DNA of 64,000 bases. Source: JAJXWB01 sp964634325. GTDB lineage: Bacteria > Pseudomonadota > Alphaproteobacteria > Rhizobiales > Beijerinckiaceae. Positions within the stretch are counted from its first letter, which is position 1; each line of letters begins with the position of its first letter. Made by a program: the position numbers and the translations under genes. Positions 8,084 to 17,728 of this stretch are shown here, in pieces. Where the stretch lies: NCBI GenBank assembly GCA_964634325.1, contig CAZWJF010000008.1, positions 62,001 to 126,000 of the forward strand, given 5' to 3'. The notes beneath the pieces are model-generated. The model was given only the letters and a program-made list of their open reading frames with translations. It had not been told where the DNA came from and did no database searches.

Positions 8084-10252
8084 ATGACCGGCTCAACCTC
8101 CACCATTCGCCGCGGATCGCTCGAGATCGCGCCGGTCCTCCACGATTTCGTCGAGCGTGAAGCGCTGCCCGGGACGGGATTGTCGCCAGAGGCCTTCTGG
8201 GCCGGGCTGGAAAAGGTTCTGACCGAGCTGGCCCCACGCAATCGCGCGCTGCTCGAAAAGCGCGACGCGTTGCAGGCCATGATCGACGATTGGCATCGAG
8301 GGAGAAAGGGCAGGACATTCGATCCCGCCGAATACAAGGCGTTTCTGACCGAGATCGGCTATCTCGTTCCGGCCGGGCCCGATTTTTCCATCGAGACGCG
8401 GAATGTCGACGATGAGATCGCACGGATGGCGGGCCCGCAACTCGTCGTGCCCGTCACCAATGCGCGCTACGCACTCAATGCAGCCAACGCGCGCTGGGGC
8501 TCGCTCTACGACGCGCTGTATGGAACCGACGCATTGCCGGGCCGCGAGAACGCCAGGCCCGGCTACGATCCCGCGCGCGGCGCCGAGGTCATCGCCTGGG
8601 CGCGAAAATTCCTTGATGACCAGGTCCCGCTAGCGCAGGGCTCGCACGCCGATGCGACGCTCTATGCTGTGCGAGACGGCAAGCTGGTCGTGACGCTGAA
8701 GAGCGGCGCCGAGGCGGGGCTGAAGGATGGAGCCGCGTTCGCGGGCTACACGGGCGATGCGGCTGCGCCGAAATCCGTTCTGCTCGTCCATCACGGCTTG
8801 CACGTCGAGATCGACATAGATCGAAACCATCCAATCGGTAGGGACGATGCGGCGGGCGTCTGCGATGTCGTGCTCGAGGCGGCGTTGACGACCATTCAGG
8901 ACTGCGAGGATTCCGTCGCCTGCGTCGACGCCGAGGACAAGGTCGGCGCCTATCGTAACTGGCTCGGCCTGATGAAGGGCGACCTCGCCGACACCTTCGA
9001 AAAGGGCGGAAAAACAATGACGCGCCGGCTCAACGCCGACCGCGTCTACGTTGCGCCCGACGGCAAGAAAAAAAACCTGCACGGACGTTCGCTGCTGTTG
9101 GTGCGCAATGTCGGTCATCTCATGACGATCGACGCGGTGAAGCTGAACGGAGCCGACATTCCCGAAGGCATCCTGGATGGCATGATGACGAGCGCGATCG
9201 CATTGCACGATCTGCGCGGAACGAACGCGCTGAAGAACAGCCGAGCGGGCTCGGTCTATATCGTCAAGCCGAAAATGCACGGACCCGAAGAAGTCGCTTT
9301 CGCCAACGATCTGTTCGACCGTATCGAGGACGCGCTTGGTCTGCCGCGCCACACGCTGAAGATGGGCATTATGGACGAGGAGCGCCGCACCTCGGTCAAT
9401 CTCAAGGAATGCATCCGCGCGGCCGGGAACAGGGTGGTGTTCATCAACACGGGCTTCCTCGACCGCACCGGCGACGAGATTCATACGTCCATGGAAGCCG
9501 GCGCTATGGTGCGCAAAGCTGACATGAAGAACCAGAAATGGATTTCGGCCTACGAGGATTCCAATGTCGACATAGGCTTGCGCGCAGGCTTGCGCGGCAA
9601 GGCTCAGATCGGCAAGGGCATGTGGGCGATGCCGGATCTGATGGCCGACATGCTCAAGGCAAAAATCGCCCATCCGCGCGCCGGGGCGAACACGGCGTGG
9701 GTGCCGTCGCCAACCGCAGCGACGCTGCACGCCACGCACTATCACGCGGTCGACGTCGCAAGGACGCAAGAGGAGATCGCACGTCGCAAACCCGCTTCGG
9801 TCGACGATATCCTGACGGTGCCGCTGGCTGATCGGCCGAACTGGAGCGCCGAAGACATCCAGGCCGAACTCGACAACAACGCGCAGGGCATCCTCGGCTA
9901 TGTCGTGCGCTGGATCGATCAGGGCGTCGGTTGTTCGAAAGTCCCCGACATTCACGACGTCGGCCTGATGGAGGATCGTGCGACGCTGCGCATTTCGTCG
10001 CAGCACATCGCCAACTGGCTTCATCACGGCGTTTGCTCCGAGGAGCAGGTGATGGCGACCCTGAAGAAAATGGCCGCTGTCGTCGACCGGCAGAACGCCG
10101 GCGATCCGCTCTATACGCCCATGGCGCCGGCTTTCGACGGCGTCGCGTTCAAGGCGGCTTGCGACCTCGTTTTCAAGGGAGCCGCGCAGCCATCGGGCTA
10201 CACCGAACCTGTGTTGCACGCGCGGCGCCGGGAGAAAAAAGCGCAGGCTTGA
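8084..10252 (+). CDS. glcB: Malate synthase G
   Basis: 722 residues, essentially the full length of the G isoform. It condenses glyoxylate and acetyl-CoA to malate in the cytosol. Visible motifs are MGIMDEERRTSVNLKEC and GFLDRTGDEIHTSMEAG, which hold the Mg-binding Glu and Asp, and IHDVGLMEDRATLRISSQHI near residue 625, which holds the catalytic aspartate region and the C-terminal plug. The ATG follows AGGGAGAATTC. An 8-bp hairpin (8048-8069) lies just upstream of that site. It is not accompanied by isocitrate lyase here. Confidence 0.97.
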   Translation: MTGSTSTIRRGSLEIAPVLHDFVEREALPGTGLSPEAFWAGLEKVLTELAPRNRALLEKRDALQAMIDDWHRGRKGRTFDPAEYKAFLTEIGYLVPAGPDFSIETRNVDDEIARMAGPQLVVPVTNARYALNAANARWGSLYDALYGTDALPGRENARPGYDPARGAEVIAWARKFLDDQVPLAQGSHADATLYAVRDGKLVVTLKSGAEAGLKDGAAFAGYTGDAAAPKSVLLVHHGLHVEIDIDRNHPIGRDDAAGVCDVVLEAALTTIQDCEDSVACVDAEDKVGAYRNWLGLMKGDLADTFEKGGKTMTRRLNADRVYVAPDGKKKNLHGRSLLLVRNVGHLMTIDAVKLNGADIPEGILDGMMTSAIALHDLRGTNALKNSRAGSVYIVKPKMHGPEEVAFANDLFDRIEDALGLPRHTLKMGIMDEERRTSVNLKECIRAAGNRVVFINTGFLDRTGDEIHTSMEAGAMVRKADMKNQKWISAYEDSNVDIGLRAGLRGKAQIGKGMWAMPDLMADMLKAKIAHPRAGANTAWVPSPTAATLHATHYHAVDVARTQEEIARRKPASVDDILTVPLADRPNWSAEDIQAELDNNAQGILGYVVRWIDQGVGCSKVPDIHDVGLMEDRATLRISSQHIANWLHHGVCSEEQVMATLKKMAAVVDRQNAGDPLYTPMAPAFDGVAFKAACDLVFKGAAQPSGYTEPVLHARRREKKAQA

Positions 10253-10301
10253 CGGGCGACGATTACCGAAAGTTAACCACGCTTAATGCATGGAAAGGGC
10301 G

Positions 10302-10994
10302 ATGTCGCTCCTGTTTCATCATCCCCTGTGCCCGCATTCGCGTTTCATCCGTCTGGCCCTTGCCGAATACGGGTTGGAGGCGGATCTCTTCGAAGAAAAA
10401 ATCCATGAGCGGCGCGAAGATTTCCTGTTGATCGACCCGGCGGGGCGGACCCCCGTCCTCATTGCGGACGGTGGGCTCGTCGTGCCCGGCGCAGGGCCGA
10501 TCGCCGAATGGCTGGACGAGGCCTACGGGCCCTCCGCAGGCGCGACGCGGCTGATGCCGGGCGATATCGCAAGCCGCGTGGAAGTGCGCCGCCTCCTGGA
10601 TTGGTTCAACCAGAAGATGTTCGCCGAAGCGACCGACTGGCTCGTCACGCAGAAGGTCTACAAACGCTTCATGACCTCGGCGCAGGGCGGCGGAGCGCCG
10701 GACATGAACCTTGTTCGCGCAGCGCGCGCCAACGTCCGCCATCACCTGGCCTATGTCGGCTACCTCGTCTCTGAGCGGAACTGGCTCGCCGGCCAGCGCA
10801 TGACCTTCGCGGACCTGGCGGCGGCCGCTCACTTTTCCGTGGCGGACTATCTCGGCGATGTGCCCTGGGAAGAAGATGGCCACGCCAAGGCGTGGTATCA
10901 GAAGATCAAGTCGCGTCCATCGTTTCGATCGATCCTCGCCGATCGCGTGATCGGCATGGCGCCCAGCGCCGTCTACGCCGATCTGGATTTCTGA
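10302..10994 (+). CDS. Glutathione S-transferase family protein
   Basis: 230 residues from ATG 10302, preceded by GGAAAGGGCG. An ATG 12 bases upstream lacks a site. The N-terminal thioredoxin-like domain begins LLFHHPLCPHSRFIRLALAEYGLE and contains the cis-proline motif GRTPVLIADG with a following GPIAEWLDEAYG. The C-terminal helical domain includes LAGQRMTFADLAAAAHFSVADYLGD, with the conserved Asp of the N-capping box. The CPHS motif suggests a Cys/Ser-type GST. Substrate unknown. It precedes queG by 48 bases on the same strand and may share its transcript. Confidence 0.88.
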   Translation: MSLLFHHPLCPHSRFIRLALAEYGLEADLFEEKIHERREDFLLIDPAGRTPVLIADGGLVVPGAGPIAEWLDEAYGPSAGATRLMPGDIASRVEVRRLLDWFNQKMFAEATDWLVTQKVYKRFMTSAQGGGAPDMNLVRAARANVRHHLAYVGYLVSERNWLAGQRMTFADLAAAAHFSVADYLGDVPWEEDGHAKAWYQKIKSRPSFRSILADRVIGMAPSAVYADLDF

Positions 10995-11042
10995 ACGCGC
11001 CGACGGGTTGCGCGACGGGCGAGGCCCGTTCATCGTCCTCGC

Positions 11043-12179
11043 ATGACTCCGATCGACTCGCTACGCGCCGACGCGCGGGCGCTTGGCTTCGATGGCTGCC
11101 GTATTCTGCGCGCCGCAGAAGCGCCCGATCTGCACGAGCGGCTCGGCGCGTGGCTGGAGACAGGCTCGGCTGGCGATATGTCGTGGATGCGCGAAACCGC
11201 GGATCGTCGCGCGCACCCGCTGGCGCTCTGGCCGGAAGCGCGGTCAATTCTGATGCTTGCGATGAACTATGGCCCCGACTCCGACCCGCTGGCCAACTTA
11301 TCGAAGCGTGGTCACGCCAACATTTCGGTGTACGCGCGCAATCGAGACTATCACGACGTCGTCAAAGGCAAGCTCAAGATGCTCGCCTCCAGACTGGTGA
11401 TGCGCTTTGGCGGCGAAGTGAAAGTGTTCGTCGACACGGCGCCGGTGATGGAGAAGCCGCTCGCCGCGCGTGCGGGGCTCGGATGGCAAGGCAAGCACAC
11501 AAATCTCGTCTCACGCGAATTCGGTTCGTGGTTGTTCATCGGGTCCATCTTCGCGACCGCAGATCTACCTGACGACAAGCCGGAGACCGATCATTGCGGA
11601 CGTTGCAGCGCCTGCATCGAATCCTGTCCGACCGGGGCCATCGTCGGTCCCTACAAACTGGATGCGCGCCGGTGCATCTCCTATCTCACCATCGAGCACA
11701 GTGGACCGATCCCGCATGAATTCCGTACGGCGCTCGGAAACCGTGTTTACGGTTGCGACGATTGCCTGGCCGTGTGTCCGTGGAACAAGTTTGCGGCGGT
11801 CTCACGCGAGGCGAAGCTGCGCCCGCGCGCCGATCTTGAAGCGCCGCTGCTGGCCGATTTTCTCGCCATGGACGAGCCGAAATTCCGCACCTTCTTCGCG
11901 GGCGGACCGGTCAAGCGGATCGGCTATGCGCGATTTCTCCGGAACGTTCTGATCGCGACGGGCAACAGCGGCGATCTGGAGCTCGTACCGCTTGTCGAAG
12001 CGCGCCTGACGGATAATTCCTCGTTGGCGCGGGGCGCGGCGGTGTGGGCGATATCGCAAATGGCGAGTCCCGAACGCTTCGTTTCGCTATTGGAGCGATA
12101 TCAACCAGTGGAGACGGATCCGCACGTGCTCGACGAGTGGCGTATCGCGCGGCGGGCGACCATAGAGGCGGGCGCATGA
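11043..12179 (+). CDS. queG: Epoxyqueuosine reductase
   Basis: 378 residues. QueG performs the last step of queuosine synthesis, reducing epoxyqueuosine to queuosine in tRNA anticodons with cobalamin and two [4Fe-4S] clusters. The conserved region VFVDTAPVMEKPLAARAGLG holds the catalytic Asp. The cluster cysteines are in CGRCSACIESCPTGAI and CDDCLAVCPWNKFA. A C-terminal HEAT-like tail (ARLTDNSSLARGAAVWAIS) is present, as in full-length proteins. Its stop overlaps the start of the next gene by ATGA, so the two are translationally coupled. Confidence 0.96.
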   Translation: MTPIDSLRADARALGFDGCRILRAAEAPDLHERLGAWLETGSAGDMSWMRETADRRAHPLALWPEARSILMLAMNYGPDSDPLANLSKRGHANISVYARNRDYHDVVKGKLKMLASRLVMRFGGEVKVFVDTAPVMEKPLAARAGLGWQGKHTNLVSREFGSWLFIGSIFATADLPDDKPETDHCGRCSACIESCPTGAIVGPYKLDARRCISYLTIEHSGPIPHEFRTALGNRVYGCDDCLAVCPWNKFAAVSREAKLRPRADLEAPLLADFLAMDEPKFRTFFAGGPVKRIGYARFLRNVLIATGNSGDLELVPLVEARLTDNSSLARGAAVWAISQMASPERFVSLLERYQPVETDPHVLDEWRIARRATIEAGA

Positions 12180-13060
12180 AACTCTTCGCGTTTGGAATTG
12201 GGTATTCCGTGGAGGCCTATCTGCGAGGTCACGCAAACGATTGGACGCAGATGGCCGGCACTGTGCGAAGCGCGGAGAAAGCGTCGCGCTTGGCCAAGAG
12301 CATTCGGAACCTGGAAGCCTTCGCGTTCAGCGACGAAGGCGCCGAACCCGGACTGATTGAGCGTCTGAAGGAAGCTGACGCGCTGCTGATTTCCGTCCCG
12401 CCTCGTGGACACGACCTCGTGCTTGCCCGTTTCGCGGCTGAAATCGCGAATTCGAACGTTGCCCGGATCGTCTACCTGTCCACCATCGGAGTTTATGGCG
12501 GCGACGATGGAGGTTGGGTCGACGAGGCGACCCCGCCGGCTGGGCGCATCGAACGCGCCCGCGCGCGGATCGCGGCGGAGAACGAATGGCTCGCGCTGGC
12601 CCGACCCGATCGTCGGGTCTTCGTGCTAAGGCTCGCCGGCATCTATGGCGTTGGCCGCAATGCGCTCGTGAACCTTCGCGACGGGACGGCCAAGCGGATC
12701 GTTCGACCTGGGCAGGTATTCAACCGCATTCATACTGACGACATAGCCCAGGCCATATCCGCCTGTTTCGCGACAAGCCATATCGGCGGGGTTTTCAACG
12801 TCTGCGACGACGAGCCAGCCCCACCGCAGGACGTCGTCGCTTACGGCGCAGGGTTGTTGTCTGTCCCGCCGCCGCCCGAAATTCCTTTCGAGCAGGCGGA
12901 TCTCTCGCCGATGGCGCGCAGCTTCTGGGCGTCCAACAAGCGCGTTTCCAACCGCAAGCTCAAACAGGAACTGGGAATCAAACTGCGATACCCGACCTAT
13001 CGAGAAGGTCTGGCCGCCCTGCGGCAAACCTTGGGCGCGGATGAATCGATGGCGAACTGA
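12176..13060 (+). CDS. NAD-dependent epimerase/dehydratase-like SDR protein (YeeZ-like)
   Basis: 294 residues from an ATG overlapping the queG stop. The N-terminus MKLFAFGIGYSVEAYLR is a shortened Rossmann motif in which GxxGxxG has become GIGYS. The rest follows extended SDRs: RIVYLSTIGVYGG, FVLRLAGIYGVGRN and a C-terminal substrate domain. The usual YxxxK catalytic pair is not evident at the standard place (the site after VYG reads ARARIAAENEW), as in the YeeZ/YbjT-like group, so activity is uncertain. Coupling to queG is common in alphaproteobacteria, but a joint function is not known. Confidence 0.8.
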   Translation: MKLFAFGIGYSVEAYLRGHANDWTQMAGTVRSAEKASRLAKSIRNLEAFAFSDEGAEPGLIERLKEADALLISVPPRGHDLVLARFAAEIANSNVARIVYLSTIGVYGGDDGGWVDEATPPAGRIERARARIAAENEWLALARPDRRVFVLRLAGIYGVGRNALVNLRDGTAKRIVRPGQVFNRIHTDDIAQAISACFATSHIGGVFNVCDDEPAPPQDVVAYGAGLLSVPPPPEIPFEQADLSPMARSFWASNKRVSNRKLKQELGIKLRYPTYREGLAALRQTLGADESMAN

Positions 13061-13066
13061 AGAGCG

Positions 13067-15382
13067 TCATCGCCAGAACGTGTTTTCCTTCGCATCGGCG
13101 CCTTCGATCGCCTGCGCCTCGGCGACCGCGATGGCCGTCATGTTGACGATGCCGCGCGCGGTGACCGTCGGGGTCAGAATATGCGCGGGGCGCGCCGCTC
13201 CGATCAGAATGGGCCCAATCGGAAGCGCGTCCGCCATCACCTTCACGAGCTGAAAGGCGATGTTGGCCGAATCCAGATTGGGCATGATCAGCAGGTTCGC
13301 CTGACCTTTCAGCCGCGAATTCGGCATGACGAGATTGCGGATCGTCTGCGAGAGCGCCGTATCCGCTTGCATTTCGCCATCGATCTCGAGATCTGGCGCC
13401 CGGGTTTGAACGAGTTCGAGCGCCGTCCTCATCTTGAATGCAGATTTCGAATCCGCACCCCCGAAATCGGAATCGCACACCAACGCGATCTTTGGCGTCA
13501 TCCCGAAGCGTCGAACATGCTCGGCGCACATCACCGCCATATCGGCGATCTCTTCCGCCGTCGGGTTCACGCGGACATGCGTGTCGGCGATGAACAGCGC
13601 CCCGCGCGAGGTGATCAGAAGGCTGAGCGCGGAAAGATCGACGACGCCCGGCGCCAGGCCCACGATGTCCTTGATATAGCGCAGGCGCGACGGAAACCGC
13701 CCTTCCAGTCCGCAGATGATCGCTTCGCAATCGCCGCGGCGGAGGGCGAGCGCCGCGATGACCGTCGTATTGGTGCGCGCCAGCGCCTTTGCTGCGTCGG
13801 GTGTGATCCCCTTGCGGCCGGCCACGTCGATATAGGTCGAAACATATTCGCGATAGCGCGGATCGTCCTGCGGGTCGACGAGTTCGAAATCGCGTCCCGG
13901 CTTGATCGACAGGCCGAACTTTTCGATTCGCCGCGCGACATGCGCCGGACGTCCGATCAGGATCGGAATGGCGATCCCATCCTCCAGGATCACCTGCGTC
14001 GCGCGCAGAACGCGCTCGTCCTCGCCATCTGCGAAGAGGACGCGCTTTGGCGCGGCGCGCGCCGCCTCGACGATCGGCTTCATGATCAGGCCGGAGCGGA
14101 ATACGAACCGACCCAATTGCTCCTCGTAGGCCTTGAAATCGACGATCGGCTTCTGCGCCACGCCGGTCGCCATCGCCGCGCGCGCCACCTCGGGCGCGAT
14201 GCGCAGGATCAGCCGTGGGTCGAATGGCGAGGGAATGAGCGACGTCGGACCGAAAGTCGGCGCCTCCCGGCCATAGGCGCGCGAAACCACATCCGACGGC
14301 GCCTCTCGCGCCAGCGCGGCAATCGCTCGAACCGCCGCGAGTTTCATGTCTTCGTTGATCGCGGTTGCGCCGACGTCGAGCGCGCCGCGAAAGATGTACG
14401 GAAAACAGAGAACGTTGTTCACCTGATTCGGATAATCAGAACGCCCCGTGCAGATGATCGCCTCCGGCCGCACGGCGAGCGCGTCCTCCGGCATGATTTC
14501 CGGATTGGGATTGGCGAGCGCCAGGATCAGCGGTTTGGCCGCCATCTGCTTCACCATCTCCGGCTTCAGCACGCCTCCGGCCGAAAGTCCGAGAAATACG
14601 TCCGCGCCGGCGATGACGTCGCTGAGAGTGCGCGCGTCGGTTTTTTGGGCGAAAATCGCCTTCCAGCGATCCATCAGTTTCTCGCGGCCCTCATAGACGA
14701 GGCCCTCGATATCGCAGACGAAGATATTCTCGCGTCGCGCGCCGAGCGAAACGAGCAGGTTGAGACAGGCGAGCGCGGCGGCGCCGGCGCCCGAAGCGAC
14801 GATCTTAACGTCGGAAATCTTCTTGCCCGCGAGCTCCAGCGCGTTCGTCACAGCCGCGCCGACGATGATCGCTGTCCCATGCTGATCGTCGTGAAACACC
14901 GGAATTTTCATGCGCTCACGCAGGCGCGCTTCAATCTCGAAACAATCCGGTCCCTTGATGTCCTCCAGATTGATGCCGCCGAAGGTCGGCTCCAGCGCCG
15001 CGACGACCTCGACGCAGCGGTCGATTTCCTTGGCGTCGATCTCGATATCGAATACGTCGATGCCGGCGAATTTCTTGAAGAGAACGGCCTTGCCTTCCAT
15101 GACCGGCTTGGAGGCGAGCGGGCCGATGTCGCCGAGTCCCAGAACCGCAGTCCCGTTGCTGACCACGGCGACGAGGTTCTGCCGTGCGGTGAGATTGGCC
15201 GCCTGTCCGGGGTCTTCGACGATCGCCTCGCAGGCGACGGCCACGCCCGGCGAATAGGCCAGCGCAAGGTCGCGCTGATTTCCAAGCGGCTTTGTCGCCT
15301 GTATCTCGAGCTTTCCGGGGCGCGGCAGGCGATGATAGATGAGAGCGCCGCTGCGCAGGTCTTCGGACATTTTGGTCGCCAT
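13067..15382 (-). CDS. maeB: NADP-dependent malic enzyme with C-terminal phosphotransacetylase-like domain
   Basis: 771 residues from ATG 15382 (MATKMSEDLRSG), which follows GGGAGAAG. The open frame runs 105 codons further upstream into the antisense of the kinase gene, and that part is not protein-like. Residues ~1-430 are the malic enzyme: YSPGVAVACEAI, VLGLGDIGPLASKPVMEGK and HDDQHGTAIIVGAAVTNALE. Residues ~440-771 form the PTA-like domain, which in MaeB-type enzymes is regulatory (acetyl-CoA response) and not catalytic. It oxidatively decarboxylates malate to pyruvate with NADPH formation. Together with malate synthase it links glyoxylate and malate pools to pyruvate. Confidence 0.95.
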   Translation of the reverse strand: MATKMSEDLRSGALIYHRLPRPGKLEIQATKPLGNQRDLALAYSPGVAVACEAIVEDPGQAANLTARQNLVAVVSNGTAVLGLGDIGPLASKPVMEGKAVLFKKFAGIDVFDIEIDAKEIDRCVEVVAALEPTFGGINLEDIKGPDCFEIEARLRERMKIPVFHDDQHGTAIIVGAAVTNALELAGKKISDVKIVASGAGAAALACLNLLVSLGARRENIFVCDIEGLVYEGREKLMDRWKAIFAQKTDARTLSDVIAGADVFLGLSAGGVLKPEMVKQMAAKPLILALANPNPEIMPEDALAVRPEAIICTGRSDYPNQVNNVLCFPYIFRGALDVGATAINEDMKLAAVRAIAALAREAPSDVVSRAYGREAPTFGPTSLIPSPFDPRLILRIAPEVARAAMATGVAQKPIVDFKAYEEQLGRFVFRSGLIMKPIVEAARAAPKRVLFADGEDERVLRATQVILEDGIAIPILIGRPAHVARRIEKFGLSIKPGRDFELVDPQDDPRYREYVSTYIDVAGRKGITPDAAKALARTNTTVIAALALRRGDCEAIICGLEGRFPSRLRYIKDIVGLAPGVVDLSALSLLITSRGALFIADTHVRVNPTAEEIADMAVMCAEHVRRFGMTPKIALVCDSDFGGADSKSAFKMRTALELVQTRAPDLEIDGEMQADTALSQTIRNLVMPNSRLKGQANLLIMPNLDSANIAFQLVKVMADALPIGPILIGAARPAHILTPTVTARGIVNMTAIAVAEAQAIEGADAKENTFWR

Positions 15383-15443
15383 CGGCACTTCTCCCGGAAA
15401 TCGGCGCCCGCGCGGCAGGCGGCGGATTAGCTTATACTTCGGC

Positions 15444-16382
15444 TTAGGCGGATGACGACTGCAGAAAAGAGACGACTTGCGTCGTCGTAGCGCTGTCGGC
15501 GCCAGCCCGCGCGCAGCACAATGCCGCCGCTGCGTTGGCGAAATCGAGGAGATCTGCGAGCGCGCTTGCGTCGCGCGCGCTGGCCCCGTCCAGAACGCCA
15601 GTCGCCAGCCCGCGCGACAGAAACGCAGCGACGAACGCGTCGCCTGCGCCGACGGTGTCGACGATATCCACCGACCGCGCGGGGCGATGAATTTCAAGAT
15701 CGCCGGCGAACGCGGTCGCGCCTCCGGCGCCCTCGGTCAGCAGCGCCAGCAGACCGTGCCGGCGAGACCATTCCCTGGCCACGTCGTGAGGAGGGATTTG
15801 CGGAAACAGCCACGCGAGGTCATCGTTGCTTGCTTTCACGATTTCCACGCGCCGAAGGCGGTCTTCGACCAGCGCCGCCGCTTGCTCGCGCGGCGGCAGG
15901 AGCGCAGGGCGAATATTCAGGTCGAAACTGCGCCGGGCGATCCCGGCGGCCTCGTCGAGCCCGCGAACCACCGCCTCTCCCCATGCGCCGGCAATCGCGG
16001 AAAAGGACGAAACATGAAGCAGCGCGGCGTCGGCGAGCCATCCTCGGGGCAGCGTCGGCGGATCGTGCGCCGTGCCGGCCAGATAAATAGCGTAACGCGC
16101 GCTGCCGGCTTGCGAGCCGCTTTCGATGAAGGACAGCGGGCTCGATCGATCGTCGCGGGAAACAAGATCCAGATCGACGCCGGATTCGGAGAGCGCTGCG
16201 GCCATCCGCCGGCCTTGTTCGTCGTTCGACAGCCGCCCGACGAAGGCGGCCGGGGCGCCGAGCCTCCCGAGCGCCAGCGCGACGTTGAACGACGACCCCC
16301 CGGGAACTGGACGCCATAGACCGTCAGCGGCCGGCAGCACGTCGACCACCGCCTCCCCCATCGAAAGGATTCGATTGCGCAT
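15444..16382 (-). CDS. PfkB-family carbohydrate kinase (fructokinase-like)
   Basis: 312 residues. The N-terminal signature GGSSFNVALALGRLGAPAAFVG and the C-terminal signature DIVDTVGAGDAFVAAFLSRG are the two PfkB hallmarks; the Asp in GAGDAF is the catalytic base. Similarity in layout is to fructokinases, which phosphorylate fructose with ATP, but the family also includes ribokinase, KDG kinase and others. It lies upstream of maeB on the same strand with a 61-base gap. It is divergent from recF. Confidence 0.88.
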   Translation of the reverse strand: MRNRILSMGEAVVDVLPAADGLWRPVPGGSSFNVALALGRLGAPAAFVGRLSNDEQGRRMAAALSESGVDLDLVSRDDRSSPLSFIESGSQAGSARYAIYLAGTAHDPPTLPRGWLADAALLHVSSFSAIAGAWGEAVVRGLDEAAGIARRSFDLNIRPALLPPREQAAALVEDRLRRVEIVKASNDDLAWLFPQIPPHDVAREWSRRHGLLALLTEGAGGATAFAGDLEIHRPARSVDIVDTVGAGDAFVAAFLSRGLATGVLDGASARDASALADLLDFANAAAALCCARAGADSATTTQVVSFLQSSSA

Positions 16383-16464
16383 GCTTTAGATAACCGCGCC
16401 CCGGAGCCTTTGAAACCGTCCGATGGGCCTCGCCGCGCTCTCCGAAAAATGGCAAGAGGCGAAA

Positions 16465-17613
16465 ATGTCGGCTTCGAACCTCAACCGCCTCTCCAGCGCG
16501 CGCCGGCCGCTCGTGCGGCGGATCGTGCTGGCGGACTACCGGTCCTATCCCTCGCTCGATCTCGACATCGATTCGAACGTCGTGGCTTTGACCGGGGAGA
16601 ACGGCGCGGGCAAGACCAACGTTCTGGAAGCGCTGTCCCAGTTCACGCCCGGCCGCGGTCTGCGTCGCGTGGAATTTTCCGAATGCGCGCGCCAGGGAGG
16701 CTCAGGCGGGTTTTCCGTCTCCATTGCGCTCGAGGACGAAATTGGGCTCACGCAGCTTGGCGCAGGCTACGAGCCGGATGGACAGCGCAAGTGCCGGATC
16801 GACCGCGCGCCGGTCGCGTCGCCCCGCGAATTTGCGGATTTTGTGCGAATCGTCTGGATGACGCCGGCGATGGACGGGCTTTTCGCAGGCTCGGCCGGCG
16901 AACGCCGACGTTTTCTCGACCGCCTGGTGCTGACTGTCGACCCGACGCATGGCGCGCGAGTGGCCGCTCTGGAACGCGCGCTGCGCAGTCGCAATCGCTT
17001 GCTGGAGACGGGCGGCGAGCCCGCATGGCTCGAAGCGACCGAGCGCGAGACGGCCGAACTCGGCGTCGCGGTCACCGCAGCACGGCTGGAAACCGTCTCG
17101 CGACTTGCGGCGCTCGTCCAGGCCGAGCGCGACGACGCGTCTCCGTTTCCCTGGGCGGATTTCGCGCTGGCTGGCGACGTCGAGGCCCTGGTCGCCGCCC
17201 ATTCGGCGCTCGAGGCGGAGGATCGTTATCGTCTTCTGCTCTCCGCCAACCGCGCGCGCGACGCGGCGGCGGGCCGCACTTTGATCGGCCCGCAGGCCAG
17301 CGATCTGGTCGTCCGGCATGGCCCCAAGCAGATCGAAGCCCGCGCCTGTTCGACCGGCGAACAGAAAGCGCTGCTGACCGGCCTCGTTCTCGCGCATGCC
17401 CGCCTCGTGATGGCCATGAGCGGCATCGCGCCGCTGGTCCTGCTCGACGAGATCGCGGCCCATTTCGATCCGCGCCGGCGCGCCGCGCTTTACGAAGAGC
17501 TGGCCCGGCTGGGGGGGCAGGCGTGGCTGACGGGCGCCGATCCGGCGGCCTTCGCCGGCCTTGCGGGCCGCGCCCAAATCCTGCGGGTCGCGCCCGGACG
17601 GATCGAAGGGTGA
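16465..17613 (+). CDS. recF: DNA replication and repair protein RecF
   Basis: 382 residues from ATG 16465 (MSASNLNRLSS), which follows AAGAGG; an in-frame ATG at 16423 would add 14 residues. RecF is an SMC-like ATPase that helps RecOR load RecA at gaps. Walker A is ALTGENGAGKTNVLEALS near residue 45, the ABC signature region is RACSTGEQKALLTGLVLAHA, and Walker B is PLVLLDEIAAHFD. gyrB follows on the same strand about 115 bases later, the classic order. dnaA and dnaN, often upstream of recF, are not within the 16 kb before it. Confidence 0.96.
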   Translation: MSASNLNRLSSARRPLVRRIVLADYRSYPSLDLDIDSNVVALTGENGAGKTNVLEALSQFTPGRGLRRVEFSECARQGGSGGFSVSIALEDEIGLTQLGAGYEPDGQRKCRIDRAPVASPREFADFVRIVWMTPAMDGLFAGSAGERRRFLDRLVLTVDPTHGARVAALERALRSRNRLLETGGEPAWLEATERETAELGVAVTAARLETVSRLAALVQAERDDASPFPWADFALAGDVEALVAAHSALEAEDRYRLLLSANRARDAAAGRTLIGPQASDLVVRHGPKQIEARACSTGEQKALLTGLVLAHARLVMAMSGIAPLVLLDEIAAHFDPRRRAALYEELARLGGQAWLTGADPAAFAGLAGRAQILRVAPGRIEG

Positions 17614-17728
17614 ATAACGGCGCTATTTCACGTCAGGACAAGGATTTTCCTGCATTTTCGCCCCCTTTTCGGCTAAGGTGGCCGATAACGAATCAAGGCC
17701 GAACGGCCCACGGGATCAGCGCGAAAAT

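Noticed and set aside
13181..15430. 749-residue open frame on the plus strand
   Set aside because: It lies fully antisense to maeB, is Arg/Asp/Ala-rich with no family motifs, and reflects high-GC codon use.
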